From an uncultured Eubacteriales bacterium (GTDB lineage: Bacteria > Bacillota > Clostridia > Lachnospirales > Anaerotignaceae), in NCBI GenBank assembly GCA_900546215.1, contig URCD01000116.1:1-6582 (forward strand): a stretch of DNA of 6,582 nucleotides, given 5' to 3'. The translations under genes and the position numbers were made by a program. Below are positions 1-5,272 of this stretch, one piece after another (position 1 is the stretch's first letter; every line of letters begins with the position of its first letter). A model generated the notes under the pieces. That model was not told the DNA's origin. It searched no databases and was given only the letters and a program-made list of their open reading frames with translations.

Positions 1-1
1 T

Positions 2-214
2 ATTAATACGTTTTTGGAACAGTATAATTGGAATGACAAGATTATTATTCCGGTGGCAACGTCTGGAAGCAGCGGAATGGGCAAGACCAATGCTGAATTG
101 GAGTCCTCCTGCCCAGGAGCGATATTAAAGGATGGCAAGAGATTTGATGTCAACGTGAGTGAGAAAGAAATTAAAGCATGGTTTACGAAGGAGAAGCAAC
201 TCTACCGCTGGTAG
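2..214 (+). CDS. Flavodoxin-family protein, C-terminal part (5' end outside the window)
   Basis: The frame is open from base 2 and ends at TAG 212-214, giving about 70 C-terminal residues. The segment IIIPVATSGSSGMGK followed by CPGA and then GKRFDVN is the last part of the flavodoxin_4-type fold: a beta strand, a Ser/Gly-rich loop that contacts FMN in flavodoxins, and the closing helix (EKEIKAWF). Proteins of this type bind FMN in the cytoplasm and act in electron transfer or quinone/nitro reduction; the substrate cannot be told from this piece. TTG at 14 is only an internal Leu codon, because the frame and the homologous pattern continue upstream (INTF before LEQYNWND). The gap to the next gene is 55 bases, and a candidate promoter lies within it, so this gene may belong to a separate upstream unit. 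Confidence 0.82.
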   Translation: MNTFLEQYNWNDKIIIPVATSGSSGMGKTNAELESSCPGAILKDGKRFDVNVSEKEIKAWFTKEKQLYRW

Positions 215-237
215 GTGTTCCTTTTATATGGCCAATC

Positions 238-243
238 TATAAT
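238..243 (+). promoter_or_regulatory. Candidate -10 box (TATAAT) for the HTH-ABC/permease operon
   Basis: A perfect TATAAT lies at 238-243 in the 55-base gap after the flavodoxin stop codon, 26 bases before the ATG at 270. No good -35 hexamer sits 16-18 bases upstream (the bases around 215-221 read GTGTTCC), so the promoter, if real, is weak or activator dependent. A start near 250 would leave only a short leader before the Shine-Dalgarno at 254-258 (GGGAG). The HTH domain of the downstream protein could bind here as an autoregulator; that is inference. Confidence 0.35.
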
Positions 244-269
244 AAAACAAAAAGGGAGTCGATAGACGA

Positions 270-1346
270 ATGGATCAGATTAAAATCGGAAGGTTCATAG
301 CTTCCCGGAGAAAAGGCCATGGATGGACACAGAGTCAGTTGGCAGAAAAATTAGGCATTACGGATAAGGCGGTGTCAAAATGGGAGACCGGAAGGTCGCT
401 TCCGGACTTATCTTTGTTCACCCCTCTATGTGAGTTGTTTGAAATCACTTTGAATGAGTTGCTCCTGGGAGAATTGATACCGGACGACTGCATAAAAGAA
501 AAATCAGAACAGGTATTGTTTGAGGTTATTTCCAGTTTATTAGGAAATGAAAAGGGTCATGTTCCTGAACTGGAGGGCCAGGACACGGTTCTGCTGCTGG
601 AAAATGTGACAAAAGTATATGATTCCGGCGACATATCCACAGTTGCAGTAAATAACATAAGCCTGGAAGCGGCAAAAGGAAGTTTTATCGGGATCATGGG
701 GGCATCTGGTTCCGGAAAGTCAACTTTACTGAATATGATTGCTACGATTGACCGGCCAGATAGAGGAACGATTAAGATTGATGGGCAGGATATATCGGAT
801 TTACCGGAAAGTTCTCTGGCGGATTTTCGACGCCAGCATCTGGGCTTCATCTTTCAGGAGTATAATCTGTTAGATACACTGACCATTGAGGAAAATATCG
901 CTTTGGCTTTGACGATAAAAGAAGAGGCAAAAGAGAAGATCAAGGATACGGTTCATTCACTGGCGGCGGATCTTGCTATAACAGAGGTACTCCATAAGTT
1001 CCCCTATGAAGTTTCCGGCGGACAGCGGCAGCGGTGTGCCTGTGCCAGGGCGATTGTTACCAATCCCAGCCTGATTCTGGCGGATGAGCCTACCGGTGCT
1101 TTAGACAGTTATAGTGCCAGGCAGTTGCTGGAAACACTGGTGATGTTACGGCGGGACTATCATGCCACCATCTTAATGGTGACTCATGATGCCTTTTCTG
1201 CCAGTTATTGCGACCGGATTTTCTTTTTGAAAGATGGTGAACTTAAGGATTCTTTAGACAGAGGGGAAAAGGACAAACAGAATTTTTTTGCGGACATACT
1301 GGATGTCATGGCGAAACTCACGGAGGAGGCGGGTCATGTATCTTAA
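270..1346 (+). CDS. XRE-type helix-turn-helix fused to an ABC transporter ATPase (BceA/MacB-like)
   Basis: A 358-residue protein with two domains. Residues 1-66 are a Cro/C1-type HTH: TQSQLAEKLG (20-29) is the positioning helix and TDKAVSKWETG (31-41) the recognition helix, followed by DLSLFTPLCELFEITLNELL. Residues about 107-330 are a complete ABC ATPase: Walker A GASGSGKS (144-151), Q-loop Gln196 in FIFQEYNLL, signature VSGGQRQR (248-255), Walker B LILADEP (268-274) with catalytic Glu273, D-loop ALDS (277-280) and H-loop His306 in VTHD. All nucleotide-binding motifs are intact. The ATPase type is that of the lipoprotein/antimicrobial-peptide exporters (LolD, MacB, BceA). A roughly 40-residue linker with acidic stretches joins the domains. 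The ATG at 270 follows GGGAG at 254-258. The next gene encodes the FtsX-like permease and overlaps by 11 bases, so the two should form one complex at the membrane. The fused HTH suggests the ATPase may also bind DNA, perhaps its own promoter; that is inference. ABC subunits of this class are normally about 230-260 residues without the HTH. Confidence 0.93.
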   Translation: MDQIKIGRFIASRRKGHGWTQSQLAEKLGITDKAVSKWETGRSLPDLSLFTPLCELFEITLNELLLGELIPDDCIKEKSEQVLFEVISSLLGNEKGHVPELEGQDTVLLLENVTKVYDSGDISTVAVNNISLEAAKGSFIGIMGASGSGKSTLLNMIATIDRPDRGTIKIDGQDISDLPESSLADFRRQHLGFIFQEYNLLDTLTIEENIALALTIKEEAKEKIKDTVHSLAADLAITEVLHKFPYEVSGGQRQRCACARAIVTNPSLILADEPTGALDSYSARQLLETLVMLRRDYHATILMVTHDAFSASYCDRIFFLKDGELKDSLDRGEKDKQNFFADILDVMAKLTEEAGHVS

Positions 1347-2679
1347 ATTAGCGGTTCGGAATGCCCGACGTTCCGTGATGGATTATCTCCTGTACATGGT
1401 GACTATGATTGTGCTGCTTTCCATTATCTATATCAGCAATTGTATTGCCCTGTGGGGCAATATACAGGCAAAATTCCAGACAGCCTCTTTACCATTGCTG
1501 ATTGTGCTGATTATGGTATTTTTGATGTCATACATTAACAATTTTATGATAAAGCAGCGTGCGAAAGAATTTGCGACTTATCTGCTGCTGGGAATGAAAA
1601 AAGAGAAGCTGGCTGCTATGTTTGCCTGTGAGATTGCAGTTATCGGACTGATCTGTTTTGCTGCAGGCATACTGCTTGGGATTTTGTCTTATGATTTTTG
1701 TTTCTGCTATCTGGGAGGCCTTGGAGATGAGGGTTTTTCTGCAGAAATTATAGGAAAAAGCATCTTATACTCTTTTGGATATTTTTGTATCATCGAACTG
1801 CTCTCCATGTTCCGTATGAGGCAGACGGTCTACAAGTTACAAATCTCCCAACTGATGAAGGAGCAACGCCGCAACCAGCCTTTAAATATAAGAAGAAAGA
1901 CATTCTGGCTGTGCCTGTTTGCGGTAAGTATCAGCGCCTCGTGGATCATGGTTTGTGGAATTGTATTCCTGCCGGATGATATTGGTTACCCATTCATTTC
2001 TATTATCAGTATACCAATTGTAGGTTGTGTCCTTGCATTTTATAAATGGCTGTATGCGGTATTATCTTCTATAAGGATAAAAGCGCCGGCCAGCCTGTAT
2101 GAAGGGAATCGTCTGTACTGGATCGCGGAAATGACTTCCGGGTCAAAAACCAGCGCAGCCTTGAACTCCATATTCAGCCTGTGCCTGTTGTCTGCCGCTT
2201 CCTCTTTCCTGTTTGGAGCAATCTTATTGCGTGGGGATATCCGTGTGTTTTCGGAAACTGCACAGAAGTGGATGGCATTTTTGCAGATGAGCATCTGTAT
2301 TATTTTCATGGTGATATACTTTTCCATCTTGTCGCTGCTGCAGATTGTAGAGTGGAGGCGTCAGGGAAAGGATATCAAGGTGTTACGCTATATGGGCAAA
2401 ACCCAGAATGCATTAAAAAGACTGATGAGAGATCAGATCCTGGTAAAACTTTTCATTCCCACAATTATGTGTTTTGTTTTGATTTTTAGTATGGCGCCGG
2501 CTGTGAATCTTAGGGTGAATCGTTTATGTTCTGCGGCTATGCCAAATTTGTTGTTAAAATCTGTGGGGGCTTTCACTTTGTGCTTTATCGTATTGTATCT
2601 TTGCTACTTCTATATAACGTATTTCATGAGCAGGCGTTATATAAAAGGGCTGGAATCCAACAAGAAACTGGAGCCTTGA
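1336..2679 (+). CDS. FtsX-like (BceB-related) ABC permease, short form without the large extracellular domain
   Basis: A 447-residue integral membrane protein. ATG 1336 was chosen because GGAGGAGG (1322-1329) lies just upstream and MYLKLAVRNARRSVMDYLLY matches the usual amphipathic start of BceB permeases; an upstream in-frame ATG at 1288 has no such site. Ten hydrophobic segments are visible, roughly at residues 17-38, 51-72, 98-120, 143-160, 190-211, 218-238, 276-297, 315-337, 371-389 and 409-431. MIKQRAKEFATYLLLGMKKEKL (71-92) is the family's coupling motif after the second helix, and IVEWRRQGKDIKVLRYMGK (337-355) the matching segment in the C-terminal half. In BceB-type proteins helices 7 and 8 are separated by an extracellular domain of about 200 residues that contacts the peptide antibiotic; here only about 17 residues (298-314) separate them, which explains the short length. 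It overlaps the HTH-ATPase gene by 11 bases, implying translational coupling and a shared complex. The substrate is unknown; antimicrobial peptide or lipid handling is the family-based guess. Confidence 0.88.
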   Translation: MYLKLAVRNARRSVMDYLLYMVTMIVLLSIIYISNCIALWGNIQAKFQTASLPLLIVLIMVFLMSYINNFMIKQRAKEFATYLLLGMKKEKLAAMFACEIAVIGLICFAAGILLGILSYDFCFCYLGGLGDEGFSAEIIGKSILYSFGYFCIIELLSMFRMRQTVYKLQISQLMKEQRRNQPLNIRRKTFWLCLFAVSISASWIMVCGIVFLPDDIGYPFISIISIPIVGCVLAFYKWLYAVLSSIRIKAPASLYEGNRLYWIAEMTSGSKTSAALNSIFSLCLLSAASSFLFGAILLRGDIRVFSETAQKWMAFLQMSICIIFMVIYFSILSLLQIVEWRRQGKDIKVLRYMGKTQNALKRLMRDQILVKLFIPTIMCFVLIFSMAPAVNLRVNRLCSAAMPNLLLKSVGAFTLCFIVLYLCYFYITYFMSRRYIKGLESNKKLEP

Positions 2680-2725
2680 AGTTTCTATATCATTTATGAA
2701 ATCGCAAATCTAAGGTTGTAAGGCT

Positions 2726-2743
2726 GATAAATTAGAATTTATC
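2726..2743. repeat. Perfect inverted repeat GATAAATT-AG-AATTTATC between the permease and YgjV genes
   Basis: Eight-base arms (2726-2733 and 2736-2743) flank AG. The site lies 46 bases after the permease stop and 34 bases before the next ATG. It is A+T rich and has no U-tract, so it is more like a protein-binding palindrome than a terminator. Its core AAATTAGAATTT (2729-2740) is identical to 3341-3352 in the hairpin repeat downstream, and GAGG follows at 2744-2747, so it may instead be a decayed copy of that repeat in which the hairpin was lost. Confidence 0.5.
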
Positions 2744-2777
2744 GAGGTACATTTTTGATACAGAAAGAAAGGGTCAG

Positions 2778-3305
2778 ATGGAAACAAAATTTTTATTTAC
2801 ACAATTATTGGCAATTTTGGGGGCAGTGCTATATTTTCTTTCATATCAGTGCAAAGATAATTGCAAACTTTACGCAATGCAGTTTCTTTCATATCTTTTT
2901 TATATTGCTCATTTTATTATTTTGGGAGCGCTGACAGGAGGCCTCAGTTACATATTAAATCTGGCAAGGTCACTATTCCTTGCAAGTAAATGGGAATTTG
3001 CCCGGAGCAATAAAATGTGTGTAATTTTATGTTCTATGCAAGGTATTGTTGCTATCACAACCTGGGCGGGATGGATATCACTTCTCCCAATATGTGCAAA
3101 TATTGCATCGACAATTGGAGGGTATACGCACAACGCTCAAAAAATTCGAATTGCCGGCATGTTCTTTAATTCGCCACTGTGGATTATATATGATTTAATT
3201 ATTGGTTCCTGGGCAGGTGCTATAGATGAACTAGCGAGCATCATATCGGCAATGATTTCAATTCGCAGATATGGCTGGAAAAATTTAAATCAGATTGATG
3301 ATTAA
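2778..3305 (+). CDS. YgjV-family (Imp-YgjV) inner membrane protein
   Basis: A 175-residue, highly hydrophobic protein. The pattern resembles the YgjV family of small bacterial membrane proteins: an N-terminal helix (7-23) ending in LSYQCKDN, a second and third hydrophobic stretch (32-66) with ALTGGLSYILNLARS, then segments near 79-95, 100-116, 126-142 and 145-163, with NSPLWIIYDLIIGSWAGAIDE and a short basic tail. About seven membrane passes are likely. The biochemical role of the family is unknown to me and I assign none. The ATG follows a modest Shine-Dalgarno (AAAGGG, 2768-2773, four-base spacer). It is separated from the transporter operon by 98 bases holding the inverted repeat at 2726-2743, and from the next gene by a hairpin repeat. 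From here on the DNA is more A+T rich than in the transporter genes, which fits a separate origin for this block. Confidence 0.82.
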   Translation: METKFLFTQLLAILGAVLYFLSYQCKDNCKLYAMQFLSYLFYIAHFIILGALTGGLSYILNLARSLFLASKWEFARSNKMCVILCSMQGIVAITTWAGWISLLPICANIASTIGGYTHNAQKIRIAGMFFNSPLWIIYDLIIGSWAGAIDELASIISAMISIRRYGWKNLNQIDD

Positions 3306-3320
3306 CATATAGCGACAACT

Positions 3321-3357
3321 TCCAGTTTAACAAACTGGACAAATTAGAATTTGGAGG
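3321..3357 (+). repeat. Intergenic hairpin/RBS repeat, copy A
   Basis: TCCAGTTTAACAAACTGGA (3321-3339) is a perfect stem of 8 bp with loop AAC. It is followed by a conserved tail containing ACAAATTAGAATTTGGAGG (3339-3357), which supplies the Shine-Dalgarno of the GyrI-like gene at 3369. Bases 3321-3343 are identical to 3854-3876 (copy B). There is no U-tract after the stem, so it is not a standard intrinsic terminator. It starts 15 bases after the YgjV stop codon. Confidence 0.85.
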
Positions 3358-3368
3358 AAGAAATAATA

Positions 3369-3842
3369 ATGTCAGGATTAGAAGTGAACCTAGAATATAT
3401 CGAGCAGCAAACCATATACGGATTGTGGCAAAAGTCAAATGATAAGACTATTTCCAGAGATATAAAGGCTCTGTCTAAACAGTATCATGCCGTGGTTTCC
3501 ATGCCGGAGGGAAAGGTGTTACCCTATTTTGTCCTGTCCAGAAATTATAATAAGCAAAGCCGCGATTTGGAATTGTTTATTGGCAGTATGATTGACAAAA
3601 GCAATTTAGAAAGTTACGTACTCTCAGCTGGCGAGTACGCTAAGATCACAGTAAAGCCTAAATTGGGCTTTTTGTGGGGGGCTTCTATTGGAGAGGCAAA
3701 ACAATATTTCTATACAAAATGGTTACCCAAAAGTTCCTTTGAAGCATTGAATTTGGAATATGAGTATCACACAGAACGAAGCACGGAAAAGCAACCGACG
3801 ATTGACATTATCTTTGCCATTCGACGCAAAGCGATCGATTAA
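3369..3842 (+). CDS. GyrI-like / AraC effector-binding domain protein
   Basis: A 157-residue soluble protein that looks like a stand-alone GyrI-like small-molecule-binding domain. The order fits the fold: N-terminal strand with YIEQQTIYGLWQKSND, then a helix-rich segment with DIKALSKQYHAVV (31-43), YVLSAGEYAKITVKP (83-97), a second helical part (GASIGEAKQYFYTKWLPKSSFEA, 104-126) and the closing LEYEYH...TIDIIFAIRRK. The paired segments GEYAKITV and WLPKSSFE...IDIIFAI are the recurring family signatures. Members bind hydrophobic cationic compounds or drugs, or act as gyrase-inhibitory or effector-sensing proteins; no DNA-binding domain is present here. ATG 3369 was chosen because GGAGG (3353-3357) lies 11 bases upstream, whereas the in-frame TTG at 3351 overlaps the ribosome binding site itself. 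The gene sits between two nearly identical hairpin repeats, so gene plus repeat forms a unit of 533 bases. Confidence 0.85.
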   Translation: MSGLEVNLEYIEQQTIYGLWQKSNDKTISRDIKALSKQYHAVVSMPEGKVLPYFVLSRNYNKQSRDLELFIGSMIDKSNLESYVLSAGEYAKITVKPKLGFLWGASIGEAKQYFYTKWLPKSSFEALNLEYEYHTERSTEKQPTIDIIFAIRRKAID

Positions 3843-3853
3843 AATCAGACAAA

Positions 3854-3894
3854 TCCAGTTTAACAAACTGGACAAAAGTTAGAGTTTGAAGGGG
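3854..3894 (+). repeat. Intergenic hairpin/RBS repeat, copy B
   Basis: The stem TCCAGTTTAACAAACTGGA (3854-3872) is identical to copy A and the identity runs through 3876. After a two-base insertion relative to copy A the tail continues TTAGAGTTTGAAGGGG (3879-3894), again ending in the Shine-Dalgarno of the following gene. It begins 11 bases after the stop codon of the GyrI-like gene. No U-tract follows the stem. Confidence 0.85.
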
Positions 3895-3901
3895 AATGCA
3901 A

Positions 3902-4474
3902 ATGATCGAAAGACCAGCCTTAGATAAACATTTAGACAGCAAAACATTTCGAGATTTTTATTATCTGAAAGAGGAATTGATAGATTTCTGCAGAAAAAAC
4001 GGCTTGCCTGTTGCTGGTGGGAAATTAGAAATAGCGGATCGAATTGCTTATTTTCTAGATACGGGAAAGGTATTATCTGCCGGGGCAGGAAAGAAAAAGG
4101 CTGCAATTATTTTTACAATTACCGAAGATACGGAAATAGAAGTTGATTTTGCCTGTTCTGAACGCCATAGAGCCTTTTTTAAAGAGCATATTGGAAACAG
4201 TTTTTCTTTTAATGTAGTTTTTCAAAAATGGTTAAAAAGTAATTCTGGGAAGACCTACAAGGAAGCAATCAGTGCCTATTATCAGATTCTTGAAGATAAG
4301 AAAAAAGGGAAATCGAAAATTGACAGGCAATTTGAATACAACACCTATATCCGAGATTTCTTTGCCGATAATCAGGGGAAATCTTTGGAGGAAGCAATAA
4401 AGTGTTGGAAATGCAAAAAGCAATTGCCAGGGCATAATCGTTATGAACGCTCAGACCTTGCAGCCTTAGAATGA
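3902..4474 (+). CDS. SAP/DUF6434 domain-containing protein
   Basis: A 190-residue soluble protein. Residues about 17-53 (RDFYYLKEELIDFCRKNGLP then GGKLEIADRIAYFL) have the helix-extended-helix layout of a SAP-like motif, a fold that often contacts nucleic acid. Residues about 68-175 resemble DUF6434: IIFTITEDTEIEVDF, CSERHRAFFKEHIG, FSFNVVFQKWLKSNSGKT, then QFEYNTYIRDFFADNQGK and a C-terminal PGHNRYERSDL. The function of the family is not known to me. Two segments match each other: WLKSNSGKTYKEAISAYYQ (110-128) and FFADNQGKSLEEAIKCWKC (153-171), an apparent internal duplication. ATG 3902 is preferred over in-frame ATG 3896, because AAGGGG (3889-3894) is 7 bases from the former and only 1 from the latter. 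The basic SAP part supports nucleic-acid binding only weakly. Confidence 0.82.
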   Translation: MIERPALDKHLDSKTFRDFYYLKEELIDFCRKNGLPVAGGKLEIADRIAYFLDTGKVLSAGAGKKKAAIIFTITEDTEIEVDFACSERHRAFFKEHIGNSFSFNVVFQKWLKSNSGKTYKEAISAYYQILEDKKKGKSKIDRQFEYNTYIRDFFADNQGKSLEEAIKCWKCKKQLPGHNRYERSDLAALE

Positions 4475-4621
4475 AAAATAAAATTGGGGGAAGCTTGCGT
4501 CCGTTTTTGATGAAACTTTTGGTTCACTTAGATGTTTTGAATTGCGTCCCACAGGTTTTTTAGAGAGTGATCCCCCGCATATGTGTGAAAGTTTAACTTG
4601 TAATGCGATAGAATTTGCATA
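4475..4621. other. Intergenic region with short direct and inverted repeats, no gene recognised
   Basis: No convincing coding sequence lies between the DUF6434 gene and the repeat-like element before the next gene. TTGCGTCC occurs twice (4495-4502 and 4542-4549), each followed closely by a T-run (4504-4508 and 4556-4561). A GGGGGA/TCCCCC pair (4486-4491 and 4571-4576) could close a long stem around both. GTTTAAC (4591-4597) and TAGAATTTG (4609-4617) match the stem and tail of the hairpin repeat at nearly the same spacing as copy A. The stretch may hold a degraded element or a structured leader; I cannot assign it. Confidence 0.35.
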
Positions 4622-4646
4622 CCAGTATATATTAGAACTCGGAGGA
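4622..4646 (+). repeat. Possible shortened copy of the hairpin/RBS repeat (copy F)
   Basis: CCAGTATA is followed at once by TATTAGAACTCGGAGGA. This aligns with the left arm and with the tail (ATTAGAATTTGGAGGA) of copy A if the loop and right arm have been deleted. As in the intact copies it ends in a strong Shine-Dalgarno (GGAGG, 4641-4645) for the next gene. The match is imperfect and could be chance around a ribosome binding site. Confidence 0.4.
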
Positions 4647-4654
4647 GAGGAACA

Positions 4655-5110
4655 ACGTTTAGAATAGGAAATTATAAGATAGGTTTTGACATATGGGGAT
4701 TAACTTTATTTTTGGCAATGATGCTCCCCAATTTTATATGGTTTGCTGTTCCTGCTGTTAATGATGTGCTAAGGGAAAAATCAGTAACCCCTTTTGTAGA
4801 TATGATTGCTTCTGTTTTTCAAGTCGTAATGATTGTGGCGCTATGCATTATTATCAATAAATATCGCCAGAAGCCTATGAAAAAAGTAGTGTTTAGAGGA
4901 ATTGTTATTCTATTAGCGCTGTATTACATTGGCTGGTGTTTATACTATGCAGGAATTATAAATCCTGCAGTGATATTAGATTTGAGTTTAGCGCCTTGTT
5001 TAGCATTTATATTGTTTTCAATGTCAAGAAAAAATGCAATTGCGCTATTATCAGCGATTATATTTACGCTATGTCATGTTCTGTATGGCATTATAAATTT
5101 TATTATATAA
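4655..5110 (+). CDS. Small multi-pass membrane protein of unknown function, apparent ACG start
   Basis: I do not recognise a named family with a known function. From codon 4655 the product is 151 residues with four to five hydrophobic segments: about 13-33 (IWGLTLFLAMMLPNFIWFAVP), 50-69, 79-100, a short one near 110-122 and 127-150. The charged loops are small. The strong Shine-Dalgarno GGAGGAGAGG (4641-4650) sits at proper distance from 4655, and the residues after it, FRIGNYKIGFDIWG, read as a natural cytoplasmic N-terminus leading into the first helix. The codon at the expected start is ACG, one base from ATG. The first in-frame usual start codon is TTG 4712, followed by ATG 4718; both lie inside the first membrane segment and lack a good ribosome binding site. 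So the gene is either started at ACG at low efficiency, started internally with a clipped first helix, or disabled by a start-codon mutation. The downstream frame is intact to TAA 5108-5110. Confidence 0.68.
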   Translation, partial: TFRIGNYKIGFDIWGLTLFLAMMLPNFIWFAVPAVNDVLREKSVTPFVDMIASVFQVVMIVALCIIINKYRQKPMKKVVFRGIVILLALYYIGWCLYYAGIINPAVILDLSLAPCLAFILFSMSRKNAIALLSAIIFTLCHVLYGIINFII

Positions 5111-5125
5111 TGGCAGTTTGCCATT
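5109..5125 (+). repeat. Small hairpin AATGGCA-GTT-TGCCATT at the membrane gene's stop codon
   Basis: Seven-base arms (5109-5115 and 5119-5125) with a three-base loop overlap the TAA stop. The stem holds only three G-C pairs and is followed by TCATCTGTTT rather than a clean U-run, so it is at best a weak terminator or a 3'-end stabilising hairpin. Confidence 0.3.
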
Positions 5126-5164
5126 TCATCTGTTTCGCAATATGAATGCTCCAAGTACTTGTAG

Positions 5165-5272
5165 CGTGAAGCAATTCCATATGAAGCACAATTAGATACA
5201 GACAATGGTTCTGATCAGGAAAAGACATTGAACAAAGTTGGAAAACAGAATTTGAAGGAGGAAAATAAGTAA
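5165..5272 (+). pseudogene. Possible C-terminal coding remnant overlapping the GNAT start
   Basis: From 5165 a frame reads REAIPYEAQLDTDNGSDQEK and then 15 further residues to TAA 5270-5272, a protein-like hydrophilic composition with no start codon and a TAG just upstream at 5162-5164. Before that TAG the same frame reads QYECSKYL, possibly more of the same protein. The stop overlaps the GNAT start as TAATG, the usual arrangement of translationally coupled genes, which suggests the tail of a once intact upstream gene. An open run of 35 codons can occur by chance, so this is tentative. No family recognised. Confidence 0.3.
5231..5261 (+). repeat. Possible decayed copy of the hairpin/RBS repeat (copy D)
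   Basis: AACAAAGTTGGA (5231-5242) followed by AAACAGAATTTGAAGGAGG (5243-5261) resembles the loop, right arm and tail of copies A and B, and again ends at the Shine-Dalgarno of the next gene. The left arm cannot be seen, so no stem forms. The same bases are also readable as the coding remnant at 5165-5272, so part of the likeness may be chance. Confidence 0.4.

Noticed and set aside
557..850. Open frame of 97 codons on the minus strand
   Set aside because: It lies opposite the ATPase domain with its conserved Walker A region, has no ribosome binding site and unlikely composition; it is a shadow of the real gene.
2181..2489. Plus-strand frame of 102 codons inside the permease gene
   Set aside because: It overlaps the conserved C-terminal half of the permease in another frame, with Cys/His-rich composition typical of shadows and no ribosome binding site.
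3321..3340. Intrinsic transcription terminator at the hairpin repeat
   Set aside because: The stem is followed by GACAAATTAG rather than a U-run, the same holds for the other copies, and the tail leads directly into a ribosome binding site.
3336..3364. Promoter in the repeat with TGGACA as -35
   Set aside because: A -10 box at normal spacing would fall after the Shine-Dalgarno and against the start codon, and none with a good match is present.
3321..3876. Integron attC sites: GTTTAAC in the stems fits the RYYYAAC core consensus
   Set aside because: No matching GTTRRRY core lies at the proper distance, the element is far shorter than attC sites, it lies at the 5' side of genes including the ribosome binding site, and no integron integrase is present. 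The core match is a short motif expected by chance.
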